Shown in pieces: positions 60,204 to 64,000 of a stretch of DNA of 64,000 nucleotides. Location of the stretch: contig CAZOWM010000001.1 of the NCBI GenBank assembly GCA_964583615.1, positions 75,394 to 139,393 of the forward strand. Reading direction: 5' to 3'. How positions within the stretch are numbered: the stretch's first letter is position 1; each line of letters begins with the position of its first letter. Source of the DNA: CAZOWM01 sp964583615. GTDB taxonomy: Bacteria; Spirochaetota; B62-G9; DRHN01. Made by a program: the position numbers and the translations under genes. The notes under the pieces were generated by a model. The model did no database searches. It was given only the letters and a program-made list of their open reading frames with translations, and was not told the DNA's origin.

Positions 60204-61874
60204 ATGTATCCTGATCCTCGAAATCCAGTTATAGTGCAGGGAGACAATACGATATTGCTTGAGGTCCAAAATCCCCTTTTCGCCTCAGCCCGCGATTCTC
60301 TGCTCAGATTTGCGGACCTCGAAAAGAGCCCGGAGTACATCCACACCTACAGGCTGACTCCGGTTTCTCTCTGGAACGCTGCATCGAGCGGAATGACCCA
60401 CGGTGAGATCATTCGGGAGTTGAGACGATTCGCAAAATACGAGATACCTGACCACGTGTCCACGCAGATCGGCGAGTGGCTTTTACGGTACGGCAGGCTC
60501 ATGCTCGTAAGACGCGGCGACTACCTTTACCTCGAATCGGATGATCCAAGCCTTTTTTTCGAAATCACGCAGAACAAAAAGATAAAAAAGTACATACACA
60601 GAATCGAATCAGGGAAAAGCGCGGTTCTTCTCGAGTGGTCGAGAGGGCAGGTGAAAATGGAGTGTATCGGTCTCGGGTATCCCGTTGTGGACCGGGCCGG
60701 ATACACACACGGTCTTCCGCTTCAGATGGAAACGCAAAAACCCCTCCAGTTGAGAGCGTATCAACAAGAGGCGGTGTCTGTGTTCATGAACTTCGAACAA
60801 ACAGGGGGAAGCGGAACGATAGTCCTGCCCTGCGGCGCGGGAAAGACGGTGGTGGGAATCGGAATCATGGAGAGGATCGAGGAGACGACGCTGGTTTTGG
60901 TCACCAATATCACCGCAGCACGCCAGTGGATTCGGGAGCTTGTGGTAAAGACCACGCTGAACGCGCTGGACGTCGGAGAGTATTCCGGAGAGTCCAAAGA
61001 GGTGCGGCCCGTGACAATCGCCACATATCAGATCCTCACCTACAGGAACCCTAAAAACGAGTTTGTACACCTCTCGCGGCTGAACAGCGAAAACTGGGGG
61101 CTCATCATATACGACGAGGTTCACCTTCTCCCCGCACCGGTGTTCAGGTTCGCCAGTGAGGTGCAGGGGAAGCGAAGGCTCGGCCTGACTGCAACCCTGA
61201 TCCGTGAGGATGGGAGGGAAAAGGATGTATTCTCTCTCATCGGTCCCAAAATCTTTGACATGCCGTGGAAGGTGCTCGAAAAACAGGGGTGGATATCCAA
61301 GGCGGTTTGTGTGGAGGTCCGCGCCGAGCTTCCTGAAGACGAACGTTATTCCTATGCGCTCGAGAATAAACGAGAGCGGTTCAAGCGCGCTTCGCTCAAT
61401 AAAAACAAGTATGAAATCGTCGGCCAGCTCCTGAAAATTCACGCCGGGGACAGCGTGCTCGTCATCGGGCAGTACATCCGGCAACTCGATCACATCGCGG
61501 GGAACGCAGAACTGCCGATAATCACGGGAAAGACGAAGACAGAGCAGAGAGACCGGCTCTACGAGCAGTTCAGAAAGGGCGAGATAAAGACTCTGGTTGT
61601 TTCAAAGGTTGCGAACTTTGCCGTTGACCTTCCAGACGCAAATGTCGCGATACAGATATCCGGGACCTTCGGCTCGAGACAGGAAGAGGCACAGCGGCTC
61701 GGCCGGATCCTCAGGCCCAAAAAGTCGGGGCAGGCGCATTTCTACAGTGTAGTCACCCGTGATACTTTGGAGGAGCTCTACGCGGAAAAACGACAGCTGT
61801 TTCTCACGGAACAGGGATACAGTTATTCGATAATCAATGGGGACGAAGTGGCAAAAAAAATTCGTCCCGGTTGA
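60204..61874 (+). CDS. XPB/Rad25-like DNA helicase (superfamily 2)
   Basis: A 556-residue SF2 helicase of the XPB type. An N-terminal regulatory region spans about 1-175. The first RecA lobe has LRAYQQEAV, Walker A LPCGAGKTVVG near 212, LVTNITAARQW, Walker B IIYDEVHLLPA near 300 and LGLTATLIREDG near 328 (the TAT motif and RED). The second lobe has LVIGQYIRQLDHIA and QRLGRILRPKKSG near 510. ATG 60204 starts 55 bases after tRNA-Ala. A longer in-frame stretch passes through the tRNA. XPB-type helicases are patchy in bacteria; the role is probably DNA repair. Confidence 0.92.
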   Translation: MYPDPRNPVIVQGDNTILLEVQNPLFASARDSLLRFADLEKSPEYIHTYRLTPVSLWNAASSGMTHGEIIRELRRFAKYEIPDHVSTQIGEWLLRYGRLMLVRRGDYLYLESDDPSLFFEITQNKKIKKYIHRIESGKSAVLLEWSRGQVKMECIGLGYPVVDRAGYTHGLPLQMETQKPLQLRAYQQEAVSVFMNFEQTGGSGTIVLPCGAGKTVVGIGIMERIEETTLVLVTNITAARQWIRELVVKTTLNALDVGEYSGESKEVRPVTIATYQILTYRNPKNEFVHLSRLNSENWGLIIYDEVHLLPAPVFRFASEVQGKRRLGLTATLIREDGREKDVFSLIGPKIFDMPWKVLEKQGWISKAVCVEVRAELPEDERYSYALENKRERFKRASLNKNKYEIVGQLLKIHAGDSVLVIGQYIRQLDHIAGNAELPIITGKTKTEQRDRLYEQFRKGEIKTLVVSKVANFAVDLPDANVAIQISGTFGSRQEEAQRLGRILRPKKSGQAHFYSVVTRDTLEELYAEKRQLFLTEQGYSYSIINGDEVAKKIRPG

Positions 61875-61898
61875 GTGTGCTCGAATGAGTTTTTATCA

Positions 61899-61926
61899 TT
61901 GAAATTATTAAATTTTGTTTTACAAT
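61899..61926 (+). promoter_or_regulatory. Promoter of the FecR-domain gene
   Basis: TTGAAA (61899-61904) is followed after 16 bases by TACAAT (61921-61926), both near consensus. The ATG lies about 28 bases below the -10 box. Confidence 0.55.
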
Positions 61927-61954
61927 ACTATTTTGTATACGGTAAGGGTTTTGA

Positions 61955-64000
61955 ATGAACAGAAAGATCTGTACTGCGCTTTTTTTATTCTTCCTCATGC
62001 TCCTCGTTTTGGCTCAGAGCTGTGCGCGAAAGGAACCGGTTGAAATCTCGCTGCCTGAAGGGAAATCTGCGGAGATCGTCTATCTCGTGGGCGATGTGTG
62101 GGTAACCACATCTGCTGGAGCCTGGATAAAGGCACAGATTGGAGATATTCTTCCCGAAGGCGTTCGTATCAAGACCAGTGAAAACAGCTACTGCGAGCTC
62201 GTGATCAGCTCGGGGACGATTTTTCGTATGAAGGACAGAAGCGAGCTTCTGCTCGTAATGCTCCCGGCCGATGAAAAAGAGAACAAATCCCGCATTCAAC
62301 TGATGAAAGGTGAGCTCTTGACAAAGGTGCTGAAACTCACCTATGAAAGCCAGGACACGGTCGTTACTTCATCGATGAACCTCACTGTCCGCGGTACCGA
62401 ATTTATCGTTCGTGCTGTACACGATCTTGCTGCGAGCTACACCGAGGTGCTCGTGGCCCGTGGAGTGGTCAGGGTGCGCATGAACATGAAAGAGGTCTGG
62501 GGCCAAGTATATCCACGGGAGTTGAAGCCTGTGGTAAACAGGATCAGGAGGGGCGTGAAGGTCAGGTCCGGCTTCAAGCTTGAAGTGTACGACGGGAGAG
62601 TCGAGGAGCTTTCCCTCGCCATTGAAGCAGCTGCCAGGTCCAAAACAGTCGATGCGCGGCAGATTGCCCGGCTCAAAGAGGATGCGTATCTGCTCGCAAA
62701 ACCGCTCACCGATTACGAGAAGAAACGTGTGCAGGAGCTTGATGACCTGTCAGTGAGCTTCCAGTCGGGAAAAACAGCCTGGATTTCACCGAACTTCGAC
62801 GGAACGAACGATGAGTTCGTCTTCAGCGCAGGGGAACTGGCAGGGAATAAGACCGACGGGTGGAAGCTTGTATTCCTTGACGGAAAATCACGGGTGAAAA
62901 AGGTACTGCGGAACAGATTCGTGCCTGTAGGAACGCATGTGCAGATACCGGAGAGCATCACGTGGAATATGGTTGACGCGAACGGGACTGTGGTGGGGGA
63001 CGGGGAATACGGATACACCTTTTACACCATCGATAAACAGGGGCGAGAGCACCTGCGGCTCAAAGGAACGATCATTGTAGACACAAAGCCTCCGGAGATC
63101 GGTGTGGTGCCCAGAGGCACCACATTTTCGCCGAACGGCGACAAGGTAAAGGACACGATACAGATCGACATAGATGCAGAGGAGTCGCTCGAGTGGGCGT
63201 GCGTGATCACCACACCTGAAGGGATTACCGTGAAGGCGTATGAGTGGGGGACGGATATACCCGAGGTGTACGAGTGGGACGGGACAGGCGAGAATGGGAA
63301 CGTCCTGCCCGAAGGAGTGTACAACATCACATTTTCCGGCAAGGACAGGGCCGGAAACACCATACAGTATACGGTCAAGGAGATTGTACTCGACGTCAGG
63401 GAAAGAAGCGCAACGGTCGACATCGACCACCAGGTTTTTTCTCCAAACGGAGACGGGAAGCTCGATCGAGTGATTTTTTATCCCCTCCTTTCCGACAGGC
63501 GAAGAATCGACACGTGGGATCTGATCGTGCAGACCGATAAAGGGGAGACCGCAAAGCGATTCAGGGGAAGGCGCTACATACCGGAGTTTATCGAATGGAA
63601 TGGGGCTCCGCAGAAGGGGATGAACACAGAAAACGACGGTCGCTGGCTTCCATCTGGAAAATACTTCTATTTTCTCAAAGTCATCTACACAAGCGGGGTG
63701 AACACCTATTCGTTTAAAAAAGAGCTGATCATCGACAATGACCCTCCGGTCATCAATGTCGATACCACTCCTGAGATCTTCTCTCCGGACGGTGACAACG
63801 AAAACGACATCCTGTTCATCAAACCCAGTATCGAAGATCTGACCTCGATCTCACGGTGGAAGGCAACGGTGTATACGGCAGACGGGCTTGTGTTTAAAAC
63901 CTTTTTTGGTATGAATGCCTTAGGCGAAGAGCTGATGTGGGACGGCATCAGCGACACCGGGAGAATCGTGGAGAGCGGCCAGGCGGGAGAGATCTTCCGG
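61955..64000 (+). CDS. FecR-domain lipoprotein-like surface protein (partial at right edge)
   Basis: A frame of 682 codons from ATG 61955 (TAAGGG upstream) that is still open at the window end. It opens with a signal peptide and a loose lipobox (LVLAQSCARK), so it is probably a lipoprotein. A FecR-like domain spans about residues 35-190 (YLVGDVWVTT, RIQLMKGELLTKV, MNLTVRGTEFIV). The rest has four calcium-loop-like motifs: ISPNFDGTND, FSPNGDKVKD, FSPNGDGKLD and FSPDGDNEND, each opening an Ig-like or FlgD-like domain. It resembles cell-surface proteins of motile or gliding bacteria. Its function is unknown. Confidence 0.85.
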   Translation, partial: MNRKICTALFLFFLMLLVLAQSCARKEPVEISLPEGKSAEIVYLVGDVWVTTSAGAWIKAQIGDILPEGVRIKTSENSYCELVISSGTIFRMKDRSELLLVMLPADEKENKSRIQLMKGELLTKVLKLTYESQDTVVTSSMNLTVRGTEFIVRAVHDLAASYTEVLVARGVVRVRMNMKEVWGQVYPRELKPVVNRIRRGVKVRSGFKLEVYDGRVEELSLAIEAAARSKTVDARQIARLKEDAYLLAKPLTDYEKKRVQELDDLSVSFQSGKTAWISPNFDGTNDEFVFSAGELAGNKTDGWKLVFLDGKSRVKKVLRNRFVPVGTHVQIPESITWNMVDANGTVVGDGEYGYTFYTIDKQGREHLRLKGTIIVDTKPPEIGVVPRGTTFSPNGDKVKDTIQIDIDAEESLEWACVITTPEGITVKAYEWGTDIPEVYEWDGTGENGNVLPEGVYNITFSGKDRAGNTIQYTVKEIVLDVRERSATVDIDHQVFSPNGDGKLDRVIFYPLLSDRRRIDTWDLIVQTDKGETAKRFRGRRYIPEFIEWNGAPQKGMNTENDGRWLPSGKYFYFLKVIYTSGVNTYSFKKELIIDNDPPVINVDTTPEIFSPDGDNENDILFIKPSIEDLTSISRWKATVYTADGLVFKTFFGMNALGEELMWDGISDTGRIVESGQAGEIFR

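Overview
The window looks like the replication-origin region of a free-living, saccharolytic spirochaete chromosome (Spirochaetota). The reasons are the Lys/Glu-rich linker after the signal peptide in four sugar-binding proteins, the long NAD-type glutamate dehydrogenase, the bactofilin/M23 pair, PEGA, Mth938, DciA and archaeal-type phosphoglycerate mutase genes, and the gene order around dnaA. The taxon is inferred from gene content only.

Layout. Positions 1-18.6 kb are accessory sugar-uptake DNA. A CUT1 (MalEFG-like) operon reads leftward (SIS protein, binding protein, permease, UroD-like protein, permease, start of a secreted protein). An SDR dehydrogenase follows. Then come three CUT2 (ribose/fructose-type) systems, all with half-size ATPases. 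The middle one ends in a rhamnose-mutarotase homologue and a second UroD-like protein. An MFS gene closes the block. Positions 18.6-28 kb hold the leftward arm from the origin: rpmH-rnpA-yidD-yidC-jag-mnmG-rsmG, then glutamate dehydrogenase and the MFS gene. Positions 28-37.5 kb hold the rightward arm: dnaA-dnaN-recF-dciA-gyrB-gyrA. The two intergenic regions flanking dnaA carry DnaA-box-like sites, and the one before dnaN carries five perfect CTA triplets matching the DnaA-trio unwinding element. Next is a mixed tRNA/protein unit (tRNA-Ser, Ser, Arg, an Mth938-like gene, tRNA-Ser) leading into parA-parB, with two parS palindromes inside parB.

Positions 40-64 kb are mostly housekeeping and envelope genes: a MASE3-PAS sensor, a PH-like membrane protein, an Omp85-type barrel, a formamidase-family enzyme, M23 peptidase/bactofilin/tmk/yaaR/ricT, tatD, a TPR-nuclease-like protein overlapping a macro-domain gene, an HTH protein with a degenerate receiver, prfB (programmed frameshift)/PEGA/ftsY/phosphoglycerate mutase, folC, a universal stress protein, rex, tRNA-Ala with an XPB-like helicase, and a FecR-domain protein running off the right edge.

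The clearest points for follow-up are the DnaA-trio origin, the parS sites, two UroD-like proteins with a His-x-Cys site in sugar operons, the receiver lacking its phospho-acceptor Asp, the TPR-nuclease/macro pair, and the tRNA-punctuated operon. I saw no CRISPR array, transposase, prophage or rRNA gene.
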